A stretch of 64,000 nt of DNA from Cryobacterium adonitolivorans (lineage in GTDB: Bacteria; Actinomycetota; Actinomycetes; Actinomycetales; Microbacteriaceae): contig NZ_SOFL01000022.1 in assembly GCF_004402695.1 (NCBI RefSeq), positions 33,806 to 97,805 of the forward strand, written 5' to 3'. This document shows positions 32,915 through 41,890 of this stretch, piece after piece (position 1 is the stretch's first letter; the number at the start of each line of letters is the position of its first letter). The notes beneath the pieces were generated by a model that was not told the origin of the DNA, made no database searches, and saw nothing but the letters and a program-made list of their open reading frames with translations. Both the position numbers and the translations under genes were made by a program.

Positions 32915-34453
32915 ATTTCCGCACCAGAGCACGAGTCCACCGCCGCAGCCGCAGCCGCCACAACCGGCATTTCGCCCGGAACGCCCCCGGCGGCCGGCCC
33001 GTCTGAGCCGACGGGGCGCGGCACCACATCCGTACTCGACCGGTACTTCGAGATCACTCGCCGCGGCTCCACCTGGAGCCGAGAGGTGCGCGGTGGCCTG
33101 GTGACTTTCGTCACGATGGCGTACATCGTCATCCTCAACCCGCTCATCCTCGGTGGGTTCAGCGCAGACCAGGCTGCGGTGGATGTGGCCGGCAACTGGC
33201 TGCCCAACGGCCAGGTCGCCGCGGTCACCGCGCTGACGGCCGGTGTGATGACCATCCTGTTCGGTGTCATCGCCCGCCTGCCGTTCGGTTTCGCCGCGGG
33301 GCTCGGCATCAACTCGTTCCTGGCCGTAAGCGTCGTGGGCCAGGTCACGTGGCCGGAGGCCATGGGCCTGGTCGTCATCAACGGCCTCATCATCGTGCTG
33401 CTGGCCAGCACCGGCCTCCGCGAGATGATCTTCACCGCCGTGCCGCGCCAGCTCAAGATTGCCATCACCGTGGGCATCGGCCTCTTCATCGCGTTCATCG
33501 GCCTGGTCGACTCCGGTTTTGTGCGCGCCAGCGGCGTCGCATCCCCGCCCGTGCAGCTCGGCGAGTCCGGCTCCGTCGCCAGCCTGCCAACGGCCGTGTT
33601 CGTGATCGGGCTGCTGCTCATCGGCGTGCTCGTTGCCCGCAAGGTCAAGGGTGCCCTGCTCATCGGCATCGTCGGCACCACGGTTCTGGCCGTCATCCTC
33701 GAGGCAATCTTCAAGGTGGGACCGTCGCTCGGGACCAACCCGGCCGGCTGGAACCTCAACGCGCCGGTGCTGCCGACGAGCTTCGTCGCGATGCCGGACC
33801 TGTCCCTGGTGGGCGAGGTGAGCTTCGGCGCGTTCGAGCGCATCGGCGTGCTCGCGGCCGTGATGCTGGTCTTCACCCTGGTCTTCACGAACTTCTTCGA
33901 CGCCATGGGCACCATGACCGGGCTCTCCAACGAGGCCGGCGTCGCCGACAAGGACGGCAACTTCCCGCGGCTGAAGTCGGCCCTGATCGTCGAGGGTGTC
34001 GGGGCTGTCGTCGGTGGCGCCACCTCGTCGTCGTCGAACACCGTGTTCATCGAGTCCGGCGCCGGTATCGGTGAGGGCGCACGCACCGGTTTCGCGAACG
34101 TCGTCACGGGGCTGCTGTTCCTCGCGGCAATGTTCTTCACCCCGCTCACCCAGATCGTGCCGCTCGAGGTGGCCGCGGCGGCCCTCGTCATCGTGGGCGC
34201 CATGATGGTGTCGCAGATCCGGTTCATCGACTTCAGCGACTTCTCCATTGTGCTGCCGGTGTTCCTCACCATCATCGTGATGCCGCTGAGCTACTCCATC
34301 GCCAACGGCATCGGCGCCGGCTTCATCAGCTGGGTCATCGTGCGCTCGCTCTCCGGCAAGGCCCGTGAGATCAGCCCGCTGCTTTGGATCGTCGCGGTCG
34401 GCTTCCTGGTCTTCTTCGTACGCGGTCCCGTCGAGGTCCTGTTCGGCGTCTAA
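32915..34453 (+). CDS. NCS2 purine permease (AzgA/PbuG-type), apparent ATT start codon
   Basis: 512 residues from ATT 32915, imports adenine/guanine/hypoxanthine-type bases. Family motifs: RYFEITRRGSTWSREVRGG then FVTMAYIVILNPLIL, GFAAGLGINSFLAV, FTNFFDAMGTMTGLSNEAG and SSSSNTVFIESGAGIGEGAR. The frame is open from 32870, but no ATG, GTG or TTG occurs before GTG 33086, which would remove the conserved RYFEITRRGSTW segment. GGGAG at 32904-32908 lies six bases before ATT, which begins ISAPEHESTAAA, a normal-looking N-terminus. So ATT initiation (or a point change from ATG) is likely. The gene stands alone, 200 bp before aspA. Confidence 0.85.
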   Translation: MSAPEHESTAAAAAATTGISPGTPPAAGPSEPTGRGTTSVLDRYFEITRRGSTWSREVRGGLVTFVTMAYIVILNPLILGGFSADQAAVDVAGNWLPNGQVAAVTALTAGVMTILFGVIARLPFGFAAGLGINSFLAVSVVGQVTWPEAMGLVVINGLIIVLLASTGLREMIFTAVPRQLKIAITVGIGLFIAFIGLVDSGFVRASGVASPPVQLGESGSVASLPTAVFVIGLLLIGVLVARKVKGALLIGIVGTTVLAVILEAIFKVGPSLGTNPAGWNLNAPVLPTSFVAMPDLSLVGEVSFGAFERIGVLAAVMLVFTLVFTNFFDAMGTMTGLSNEAGVADKDGNFPRLKSALIVEGVGAVVGGATSSSSNTVFIESGAGIGEGARTGFANVVTGLLFLAAMFFTPLTQIVPLEVAAAALVIVGAMMVSQIRFIDFSDFSIVLPVFLTIIVMPLSYSIANGIGAGFISWVIVRSLSGKAREISPLLWIVAVGFLVFFVRGPVEVLFGV

Positions 34454-34654
34454 CGGATGCGTGCCGCCCGAGAGAGAGAGCGGATTGCTACCGCCAGGTC
34501 CAGAAGGAGAACGAAGCATCGTCGCGCTACTTGTGCCGTCGCACCTGCGTTTTCTTGCACAGGCACCGCTCGGAGACGACGGTTCTCTGCGTGACGCCGC
34601 CGAAATGTGCGGCTCCGGCGCCAGGAGCGGGCCTCGCGATAGAGTGAACCGGTC

Positions 34655-36232
34655 ATGAGCCACAAGCTCTTCACCGACGGCAATGGAGCCCACGTGCACC
34701 CCACCAGCAGCATGTCCGCAAGAACCGAAACGACGAACCCCGAATTGACTATAGAAGACACGACCATCCCGGGGGATCTCAGCGCCGACATCCCCGCGGT
34801 CACTCCTGGCTTCCGCATCGAGCGCGACTCGCTCGGCCGCGTCGAGGTCCCCGTGGACGCCTACTGGGGTGTGCACACCAAGCGGGCGCTGGAGAACTTC
34901 CCCATCGCCAAGCGCCCGATCTCGGTGTACCCCGACTTCGTCGTGGCTCTCGCCTCGGTGAAGCAGGCCTGCGCCCGCGCGAACGCCGAGGTCGGCGCTC
35001 TGTCCCAGGAACGGGCCGACTGGATCGACGCCGCCTGCCAGGAGATCATCGAGGGCAAGTATCACGACCAGTTCGTTGTGGGTGTCATGCAGGGCGGCGC
35101 CGGTACCTCCACCAACATGAACGCCAACGAGGTCATTTGCAACCTCGCACTGGAGAACGAGGGCTACGGTCGCGGCCGCTACGACATTCTCAGCCCGATC
35201 GACCACGTCAACCGCAGCCAGTCCACCAACGACACCTATCCCACCGCGATCAAGATCGCCCTCGCGTTTTTCCTCAAGCACCTGTTGAGGGAGCTCAAGG
35301 CGCTCCAGGGCTCCTTCTCGGTCAAGGCCGACGAGTTCGAGCAGATCCTCAAGGTGGGGCGCACCCAGATGCAGGATGCGGTGCCGATGACCCTGGGCCA
35401 GGAATTCCACGGTTTCGCCACCACCCTCGGCGAGGACTACGACAGGCTCACCGAGACGATCTGGTTGCTCGCAGAGGTCAACCTGGGTGCCACAGCGATC
35501 GGCACCGGCATCACGGCCGACCCCGGCTACGCGGCCGCGGCCATCCGCCACCTCAATCTGATCACCGGACTCAAGCTGGAGGCGGCGCCGGACCTGATCG
35601 AGTCGACCAGTGACGCCGGCAGCTTCATGTCGTTCAGCGGAAATCTCAAGCGCAGCGCCATCAAGCTCTCCAAGATCTGCAACGACCTGCGCCTGCTCTC
35701 CTCCGGCCCCCAGGCCGGCTTCGGCGAGATCAACCTGCCGCCCCGCCAGGCCGGTTCGAGCATCATGCCCGGCAAGGTCAACCCGGTCATCCCCGAGGTC
35801 GTCAACCAGGTGGCGTTCGCCGTCGCCGGTGCGGATGTGACGGTGACAATGGCCGCAGAGGGCGGGCAGCTGCAGCTCAACGCGTTCGAGCCCGTCATCG
35901 CGCACTACCTGTTCCAGAGCCTCACCTGGATGACCCAGGCGATGTGGACCCTGCGGGTGAACTGCATCGACGGCATCACCGCGAACGAGGACCGGCTCGC
36001 GGCGATGGTCGGCTCGAGCGTCGGCGTGATCACCGCCCTCATTCCGCATATCGGCTACGCGGCCGCCGCGGCGCTCGCCCAGACGGCGCTGCTCACCGGG
36101 CGCAACGTGGCTGACCTGGTGGTGGAGGCCAACCTGATGACCAGGGAAGACGTGATGCGCGAGCTGGAACCGGCCCGGCTGTCCGGCGTGCGGCCCGACA
36201 CCGGCACCTCCTCGATCCCCATCATCGAGTAG
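34655..36232 (+). CDS. aspA: Aspartate ammonia-lyase
   Basis: 525 residues of the class II fumarase/aspartase family. AspA-type features are DAYWGVHTKRALENFPI, MQGGAGTSTNMNANEV, NRSQSTNDTYPTAIK, the SS-loop signature GSSIMPGKVNP and the C-terminal ELEPARLSG. It deaminates L-aspartate to fumarate and ammonia. About 50 extra, Thr/Glu-rich N-terminal residues precede the core when started at ATG 34655; an internal ATG at 34712 is an alternative. TAGAGT at 34640-34645 suggests a promoter just upstream with a leader of only a few bases. Confidence 0.94.
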   Translation: MSHKLFTDGNGAHVHPTSSMSARTETTNPELTIEDTTIPGDLSADIPAVTPGFRIERDSLGRVEVPVDAYWGVHTKRALENFPIAKRPISVYPDFVVALASVKQACARANAEVGALSQERADWIDAACQEIIEGKYHDQFVVGVMQGGAGTSTNMNANEVICNLALENEGYGRGRYDILSPIDHVNRSQSTNDTYPTAIKIALAFFLKHLLRELKALQGSFSVKADEFEQILKVGRTQMQDAVPMTLGQEFHGFATTLGEDYDRLTETIWLLAEVNLGATAIGTGITADPGYAAAAIRHLNLITGLKLEAAPDLIESTSDAGSFMSFSGNLKRSAIKLSKICNDLRLLSSGPQAGFGEINLPPRQAGSSIMPGKVNPVIPEVVNQVAFAVAGADVTVTMAAEGGQLQLNAFEPVIAHYLFQSLTWMTQAMWTLRVNCIDGITANEDRLAAMVGSSVGVITALIPHIGYAAAAALAQTALLTGRNVADLVVEANLMTREDVMRELEPARLSGVRPDTGTSSIPIIE

Positions 36233-36258
36233 CCCCGCCGAGGGAGGGCGGGCGGCGC

Positions 36259-36264
36259 TACTCT
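36259..36264 (+). promoter_or_regulatory. -10 hexamer TACTCT, predicted leaderless start
   Basis: TACTCT ends six bases before the GTG at 36271, only about 25 bases after the aspA stop codon. No ribosome binding site lies in the gap. Confidence 0.5.
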
Positions 36265-36270
36265 GGTGCC

Positions 36271-37185
36271 GTGTCCCTGCGTGTGAGGCAGCCGCTCCAC
36301 CACAACGAGCCGATCCGGTCCGATCGTCTCGCGATGCTCGACGCCGCCCTACCCGACCTCGACTGGACGATCCTGCCGCCGGGTACCGAGCGGTACCGGT
36401 TCCCGGCGCCGAGCGGCCGGCTGGCCGCGATCGCGCTGGGCCGCACCGGTGACCCGCGGGTGCTGCTCGTGCCCGGGGCCACCGGGTCGAAGGAGGACTT
36501 CGTGCTGCTCGCGCCGCTCCTCGCCGACGCCGGATACCGGGTGGAGAGCTTCGACCTCGCCGGCCAGTACGAGTCCGCGGCGGCAGGGCCGGTGCCTGGC
36601 CGGCGTTTCGGGTATGAGCTGTTCGTGGCCGACCTGGTCGCGGTGCTGGAATCGGGGGACACCCCGGTGCACGTGCTCGGCTACTCGTTCGCGGGCCTCG
36701 TCGCCGAGCTGACTCTGGCGCGGCGGCCGGAGCTGTTCGCGTCACTGGTGTTGCTGACCACGCCGCCTGGACCGGGCCAGACCTTTCGCGGCGTGCGCTG
36801 GCTCGGGCCGGTCAGCGGCCTGGTGCCCCCGCACTCCATCGCGTCCCTGATGATCTGGGGCATCGTCACCAACTTCAACCACACCCAGCCCGGCCGTCTC
36901 GAGCTGGCGCGCAGGCGATTCGGTTACACCCGGCGCGCCAGCCTCGACGAGATCATGGGGCTGATGAAACACACGCCGGATGTGCGCAGGGAACTGGCCC
37001 GCAGCCCGGTGCCCAAGCTCATCGCCGTGGGGGACCGTGACCTGTGGACGGTGGCGCAGCACCGGCGGTTCGCCCGCCGGATTCGCGCGGAGCTGCGCGT
37101 CTACCCGGCCGGGCACAGCCCCTGCGAGACCACCCCGCATCAGCTGGCCCGCGATCTGCTCGCCCTCTACGCGCGCGGCCGCTGA
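36271..37185 (+). CDS. Alpha/beta hydrolase
   Basis: 304 residues. Canonical alpha/beta fold elements: LLVPGATGSKEDFVLL, nucleophile elbow VLGYSFAGLVAE (Ser near 131), LIAVGDRDLWTVAQH (Asp) and VYPAGHSPCETTPHQ (His). The Ser-Asp-His triad is intact. No signal peptide. GTG start directly follows a -10-like hexamer. It is convergent with the glycosyltransferase gene (gap 16 bases). The substrate cannot be inferred. Confidence 0.87.
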   Translation: MSLRVRQPLHHNEPIRSDRLAMLDAALPDLDWTILPPGTERYRFPAPSGRLAAIALGRTGDPRVLLVPGATGSKEDFVLLAPLLADAGYRVESFDLAGQYESAAAGPVPGRRFGYELFVADLVAVLESGDTPVHVLGYSFAGLVAELTLARRPELFASLVLLTTPPGPGQTFRGVRWLGPVSGLVPPHSIASLMIWGIVTNFNHTQPGRLELARRRFGYTRRASLDEIMGLMKHTPDVRRELARSPVPKLIAVGDRDLWTVAQHRRFARRIRAELRVYPAGHSPCETTPHQLARDLLALYARGR

Positions 37186-37201
37186 CGGGGCAGCACCCGG
37201 T

Positions 37202-37969
37202 TCAATTCAGCATCCGGCGACTCGCGGAGCGCCGGCGGATGCGCCAGGGTGAGTAGTCCGGCCAGCCGGAGAAGAGTGTGCGACCGGCCCACGCCACCCG
37301 GCGTCCGAGCCCGCGGGGTGTTTCGAACGGGCGGGCGGAGATCGCGACCCGCAGGGAGCGGTCGAGGGTGACCGGTTCGTCGTGGCCCAGGTGCATGCTG
37401 AAGTCGAGGTCGTCGTGCACATCGTTGCGGGTGCGGCGCACCCTCTCCCGGTTGGCGGTCCAAACCTGCCGGCGCATCGCAAAGTTCGACCCGAACAGCG
37501 GCGGGTGGCCCAGCCAATACCCCATCCAGCGGAAGTAGCCGCCGATGTACAGCCGGCCGCCCAGCCAGGCCGTGACGGGCCCGCAATTGTAAAAGTCGCC
37601 GGGGCCGGTGTACACGGCCGTGTCGGGAGCGGCCGTGAACCGGGCCTCGATCCGCTCCAGCCAGTCCACCGGCGGAACGGAGTCGGCGTCGAGCCGGGCG
37701 ATCACGTCGCCGGTGGCCGCGTCGTAGCCGGCAGCCGAGGCCGGCCAGATTCCCCGCAGCGGTTCGGTGACCAGGCGCACACCGGCGGCGCTCGCCACGG
37801 CGGCCGTCGCATCCGTGCTGGCGTTGTCGATGACGATGATCTCGTCGGCCTGCCGGCGCTGCTGCGACAGGGCACGCAGGCAGGTGCGCAGGAAGTCGGC
37901 GTCGTTGTAGACCGGGATGACCACCGAGATGGTGATTGGGGGACGGGGCCGCCCCGGTTCAGATCTCAC
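37202..37969 (-). CDS. Family 2 glycosyltransferase
   Basis: 255 residues of GT-A fold: ISVVIPVYNDADFLRTCL, IIVIDNASTDAT (nucleotide-sugar binding), GDVIARLDADSVPP (DxD metal motif) and VWTANRERVRRTRNDVHDDL near the acceptor site. There is no membrane helix of note, so it is probably a peripheral cytoplasmic enzyme adding sugar to a lipid or surface glycan. Its GTG start lies inside the end of the FAH-family gene (11-base overlap), making it the last gene of an Ada-AlkA/FAH/GT2 operon. Confidence 0.88.
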   Translation of the reverse strand: MRSEPGRPRPPITISVVIPVYNDADFLRTCLRALSQQRRQADEIIVIDNASTDATAAVASAAGVRLVTEPLRGIWPASAAGYDAATGDVIARLDADSVPPVDWLERIEARFTAAPDTAVYTGPGDFYNCGPVTAWLGGRLYIGGYFRWMGYWLGHPPLFGSNFAMRRQVWTANRERVRRTRNDVHDDLDFSMHLGHDEPVTLDRSLRVAISARPFETPRGLGRRVAWAGRTLFSGWPDYSPWRIRRRSASRRMLN

Positions 37970-38834
37970 GGCAGTGGGTCGTGAGCAGCCCGATGCGGTC
38001 GATCGAGACGGTGACGGTCGACCCGTCCTTGAGGAACACCTGCGGCTTGCGGCTGTAGCCGGCGCCGCCGGGACTGCCGGTGGAGATCAGCGTGCCGGGC
38101 AGCAGGGTGGAGGTCAGCGACAGGTAGGCGATGATCTCGGCAACCGTGCGCACCATGTCGCCGCTGGATGCGTCCTGCAGGATACGCCCGTCGACGTGGG
38201 TGGTCAGCCAGAGGTTCTGCGGGTCGGCGATTTCGTCTGCGGTGACCACCAACGGGCCGGTGGGGGTGAATCCGTCGAACGATTTGCACCTGGACCACTG
38301 TGCTTCGGAGAACTGCAGGTCGCGGGCGGTGATATCGTTCACGACGGTGTAGCCGAAGACGTAGTCGAGGGCATTGCGCACCGACACGTTGCGGGCGGGC
38401 CGGCCGATGATCACGCCGAGTTCGGCCTCGTAGTCCACCTGGCCGGTGAGGTCGCTCGGCCAGGAGACGATGGACTCATGACCGGTGAGCGAGTTCGGCC
38501 ACAGTGAGAACACCGTGGCGGCGGTCTCGCTGCGCAGCTTGAGCTCGGAGGAATGGGCGGCGTAGTTGGCGCCGATGGCGATGATCTGCGGGGGCCGCAA
38601 CACCGCAGACGAGTGCCGCAGGTCGTCGATCGGGGTGAGGCTGGCACCGTGGGTCAGGGCGTTCGCGGTGAGCGCCCGCACCCTGTCGTATTCCGGGGCG
38701 CCCTTTTCGAGGAGGTCCTGGAGGTCGCGTGGGGCGTCGTCGATCACCTCGTCGAGGAAGAGCGCCGCGTCATCCACCACGACGGCTAGACGGGGGGTGG
38801 ATTGGCCTTCGACTCTGAGATGCGCGAACTTCAC
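37959..38834 (-). CDS. Fumarylacetoacetate hydrolase (FAH) family protein
   Basis: 291 residues starting at GTG (VKFAHLRVEG), four bases after the stop of the upstream Ada-AlkA gene. FAH-fold marks: IIAIGANYAAHSSEL, DYEAELGVIIGRPARNV (metal-binding Glu residues), YTVVNDITARDLQ, KSFDGFTPTGPLVV and GTLISTGSPGGAGYSRKP. Members hydrolyse or decarboxylate 2,4-diketo acids, often in aromatic or sugar-acid breakdown. Neighbours give no pathway; the operon context with a DNA-repair gene is odd. Confidence 0.9.
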   Translation of the reverse strand: MKFAHLRVEGQSTPRLAVVVDDAALFLDEVIDDAPRDLQDLLEKGAPEYDRVRALTANALTHGASLTPIDDLRHSSAVLRPPQIIAIGANYAAHSSELKLRSETAATVFSLWPNSLTGHESIVSWPSDLTGQVDYEAELGVIIGRPARNVSVRNALDYVFGYTVVNDITARDLQFSEAQWSRCKSFDGFTPTGPLVVTADEIADPQNLWLTTHVDGRILQDASSGDMVRTVAEIIAYLSLTSTLLPGTLISTGSPGGAGYSRKPQVFLKDGSTVTVSIDRIGLLTTHCREI

Positions 38835-38838
38835 TTCT

Positions 38839-40545
38839 TCAGCGTAACCGGCCAGAACCGTTCTCGCCGTGCACTGACGGCCCGGCCGGTCGCGGTGCGC
38901 CGGCCGCCCGCCAGAGGTGCATGCCCGCGTAACTACGCCACGGCGCCCACACGCTGCCGTGAGCGGCGAGATCCCTGGCCGTGGCGGGCAGGCCAAGCCG
39001 ATCGGCCCCCTGGCGCAGGGCGAGGTCACTGGTGAGCAGAATGTCGGGGCTGCCGAGCACCCGCATGGCCACGTACCCGGCTGTCCACGGACCGATGCCG
39101 GGCAGGGCGGTCAGGCGGGCTTGCAGGTCGTCGCGGGCCTCCCCGACGTCGAGCACGAGGTCCCCGACGGCCAGCGCCTCGGCGACGCGGATGATCGTGT
39201 CGATGCGGGCAGCCGGGCCCCGCAGCACCTCGCGGCCGTGCTCGGCGATGCGGGCGGCGGTGGGGAAGAGCAGGTGCGGGGTGGCGGTGTCCGCGGTACC
39301 GGCCGTGTCCGGGCCGCGGCCGCCGGGCACCGGCTCGCCGAGGGCCGCGCTGAGCCGGCCGAGGGCGGTGCGGGCGGCGGCGACGGACACCTGCTGGCCC
39401 AGCAGGGCCCTGAACAGAGTCTCTTCGGGGTCGAGGCTGCCCGGCACCCGGATGCCGGGGGTGCCGTGCACGGAGCAGGCCAGGGCCGGGTCGTCGGCGA
39501 GGGCGCGATCGATGGCCTGCGCATCCGCGTCGAGGTCGCACAGACGGCGCACCCGGCTCACGAGCGGTGCGAGATCGGCGAGGCTGCCCAACCGGGCGGT
39601 ACAGGCGATCGCGGGCGCTTCGACGGTGCCCGCGAGGGCCAGGTGCAGGGTGGCCCAGCCGTGCGGGAGCCGCAGGGTGCGTTCGTATCCGGTGGACGTA
39701 GACCGTTCGACACCGGTGACGGCCCGCACGCCCAGGAAACCGAGCAGACCCGGGCCATCGAACGGCGCGCGGGCGGGCAGCAACAGGCTGATCCTCGTGC
39801 CAGTGCCAGTGCCAGTGCCAGTGCCAGTGCCAGTGCCAGTGCCAGTGCCGGAGGCGGTGCCACCGTCAAGGTTGCGGCTGCCCGTCGGAACCCTGGCGCC
39901 GGCCCGCAACGCCGACGGTGTGCGTTCGTACACCGCGGCGATGGTGTCATTGAACTGCCTCACGCTGCCGAAGCCGGCCGCGAAGGCGATGTCGGTGACC
40001 GACAGATCGGTGCTGGTGAGCAGCACTCGAGCGGTTTGCGCGCGGTGGGCGCGGGCCAGGGCGAGAGGGCCGGCGCCCACCTCGGCGACGAGCACCCTGG
40101 TGAGGTGTCGAGGGGTGTATCCGAGCCGATTCGCCAGCCCGGGCACGCCCTCGCGTTCGACGGTGCCGTCGCCGATCAGCCGCATCGCCCTGGCGGCCAG
40201 GTCGTCCCGGATGTTCCACGCCGGCGACCCAGGCACGGCATCGGGCAGGCAGCGTTTGCAGGCTCGCAGTCCCGCCTCATGGGCCGCGGCGGCGGTGAGG
40301 TAGAACGAGACATTGCCCGGCTTGGGTGTCACCGCCGGGCAGCTCGGTCGGCAGTAGATGCCCGTGGAGTGGACGCCGGTGATGAACTGGCCGTCGAAGC
40401 GCGCGTCGCGGGACGACATGGCCCGGTATCGTTCGGCGAAGACCGGGTCGTCGACGCTTCCCCGAGCCGACGCGCCGACCGGGCCGGACCGGTGGGAGCG
40501 GGTCGGGGGGATCGCTGCATCGGGGGAGCTGGTCGAGGTTGTCAC
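38839..40545 (-). CDS. alkA: Ada-type regulator fused to AlkA 3-methyladenine DNA glycosylase
   Basis: 568 residues in three modules. (1) Ada metal-binding domain, about 30-105, with GIYCRPSCPA and CKRCLPD: the Zn-bound Cys set whose first Cys accepts methyl from DNA phosphotriesters. (2) AraC-type HTH, about 110-200 (LANRLGYTPRHLTRVL, VTDIAFAAGFGSVRQFN). (3) AlkA N-terminal and HhH-GPD domains, about 240-545, with LPGIGPWTAGYVAMRVLG and the downstream catalytic Asp region (SDLALRQG). The O6-methylguanine transferase domain of E. coli Ada is absent. It senses and repairs alkylation damage. A Gly-Thr repeat linker joins modules 2 and 3. GTG start. Confidence 0.94.
   Translation of the reverse strand: MTTSTSSPDAAIPPTRSHRSGPVGASARGSVDDPVFAERYRAMSSRDARFDGQFITGVHSTGIYCRPSCPAVTPKPGNVSFYLTAAAAHEAGLRACKRCLPDAVPGSPAWNIRDDLAARAMRLIGDGTVEREGVPGLANRLGYTPRHLTRVLVAEVGAGPLALARAHRAQTARVLLTSTDLSVTDIAFAAGFGSVRQFNDTIAAVYERTPSALRAGARVPTGSRNLDGGTASGTGTGTGTGTGTGTGTGTRISLLLPARAPFDGPGLLGFLGVRAVTGVERSTSTGYERTLRLPHGWATLHLALAGTVEAPAIACTARLGSLADLAPLVSRVRRLCDLDADAQAIDRALADDPALACSVHGTPGIRVPGSLDPEETLFRALLGQQVSVAAARTALGRLSAALGEPVPGGRGPDTAGTADTATPHLLFPTAARIAEHGREVLRGPAARIDTIIRVAEALAVGDLVLDVGEARDDLQARLTALPGIGPWTAGYVAMRVLGSPDILLTSDLALRQGADRLGLPATARDLAAHGSVWAPWRSYAGMHLWRAAGAPRPAGPSVHGENGSGRLR
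39797..39850. repeat. Hexanucleotide microsatellite in the Ada-AlkA linker
   Basis: Eight perfect GTGCCA units from 39797 to 39844 plus one variant unit to 39850, encoding alternating Gly-Thr on the minus strand between the AraC-type and AlkA domains. Gain or loss of units keeps the frame. Confidence 0.96.
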
Positions 40546-40653
40546 CCCTCAAGACTGGCACGCGCACCGCCCGACGGGTAGCGGGAATCGGACACCGCCG
40601 TCTGGGCCGGATCGAGAGAGGAAACTCCCCGGTTCGAACCGGTCCGGTCCCCG

Positions 40654-40659
40654 TAAACT
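40654..40659 (+). promoter_or_regulatory. -10 hexamer TAAACT, near-leaderless start
   Basis: TAAACT ends seven bases before ATG 40667; TTCGAA at 40633-40638 is a weak -35 candidate. GGCGGGC in the gap could act as a weak ribosome binding site. Confidence 0.45.
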
Positions 40660-40666
40660 GGCGGGC

Positions 40667-41890
40667 ATGACCCTCGACCCGACCGGCCGACCGCTCGCCG
40701 TGCCGCGGCAGGACACCCCCATTCAGACGCCGGTGTGGAGTTCGCCGGTGCGGCGCACGAACCTGAGCACGATTGTGTGGGCCAGCATCGGCATCGTGGT
40801 CGCCGCGCTCGCGCTGCTGCTGGTTCTCGTTTACCTCTCGACCTTCCTTGGTCCGGGCGCCCTGCTGGTCTGCCTGCTGCTGGCGCTCGTGCCGCTCACC
40901 CTGGTGGTGCTGGCGGTGCGCTGGATCGACCGGTGGGAGCCGGAACCCCGGCCGGCCCTCTGGTTCGCCTTCCTCTGGGGTGCCGGTGTCTCGATTGTGA
41001 CGGCGCTGGTATTCGACCTCGGCGTGCAGATCGTCGTCGCGACCAGTGGCGTGGCCCGACCGGCGGGCGACTTCACGGCCGCCGCCATCCAGGCGCCGCT
41101 CGTGGAGGAGTCGGCGAAAGGCTTCGGCATCCTGCTGCTGTTCTGGGTGATCCGCGGCCAGTTCAACGGTCCGATTGACGGAGTCGTCTATGCGGCAATG
41201 ATCGCCGCCGGCTTCGCGTTCTCGGAGAACATCCAGTACTTCGGTGTGGCGATGCTCGACGGCGGGCTCGGCGACCTCGGTGTGACCTTCCTGTTGCGCG
41301 GGGTGATCTCCCCGTTCGCGCACGTGCTGTTCACCGCCTGCACCGGCCTGGCCATCGGCTTAGCCGCCCGGCGCGCGAGCGGGTCCAGTTACCTCGGCGC
41401 CGTCTTCATCGGCCTGGCCGCTGCGGTTCTGCTGCACGCGGTGTGGAACGGGGCGTTCTTCTTCCTCACCGACGACGCCTCCCTGGTGGGCTACTACTTC
41501 CTCGTGCAGGTGCCGATGTTTCTCGGCGCGATCCTGGTGGTGGTCATGCTGCGGCGTAAGGAGGAGGCGCTGACGGTGCAACGGCTCGGCGACTACGCCG
41601 CGGTGGGCTGGTTCACCCCGGCCGAGGTGGCGATGCTGGCCACTCCCCGTGGCCGTCGCCAGGCGCGGGCCTGGGCCCATGGCCAACCGCAGGAGCGGCG
41701 CCTCGCCATGAACCGCTTCATTCTTGATGCCACCCGCTTGGCTTCGGTGCGGCAACGCCTGGTGAACGCTCAACTGCACCCGTCCCGGCGCGGAGGCGCT
41801 GCGGCGCGTGCGGGTGGGACCCCCGACCAGGTGGAGGAGGCCCGGCTGCTGGGCCTGCTGATGAGCGACCGCGCCGCGGTCATCGACTGA
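40667..41890 (+). CDS. PrsW-family intramembrane metalloprotease
   Basis: 407 residues, about eight hydrophobic helices between residues 35 and 300. PrsW marks: LAVRWIDRWEPEPRPALWFAF, APLVEESAKGFGILLLFW (EExxK motif), MIAAGFAFSENIQYF (ExxxY-type motif) and the HVLFTACTG and LLHAVWNGAFFF His residues that likely bind zinc. The family cleaves membrane proteins within the bilayer, for example anti-sigma factors in Bacillus, but no anti-sigma gene is near. The final 100 residues are a soluble cationic tail. Its TGA begins a 16-bp tandem repeat. Confidence 0.9.
   Translation: MTLDPTGRPLAVPRQDTPIQTPVWSSPVRRTNLSTIVWASIGIVVAALALLLVLVYLSTFLGPGALLVCLLLALVPLTLVVLAVRWIDRWEPEPRPALWFAFLWGAGVSIVTALVFDLGVQIVVATSGVARPAGDFTAAAIQAPLVEESAKGFGILLLFWVIRGQFNGPIDGVVYAAMIAAGFAFSENIQYFGVAMLDGGLGDLGVTFLLRGVISPFAHVLFTACTGLAIGLAARRASGSSYLGAVFIGLAAAVLLHAVWNGAFFFLTDDASLVGYYFLVQVPMFLGAILVVVMLRRKEEALTVQRLGDYAAVGWFTPAEVAMLATPRGRRQARAWAHGQPQERRLAMNRFILDATRLASVRQRLVNAQLHPSRRGGAAARAGGTPDQVEEARLLGLLMSDRAAVID

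Noticed and set aside
32846..36745. 1,299-codon minus-strand frame across permease, aspA and the hydrolase
   Set aside because: It spans three real genes on the other strand and has the low-complexity composition typical of shadow frames.
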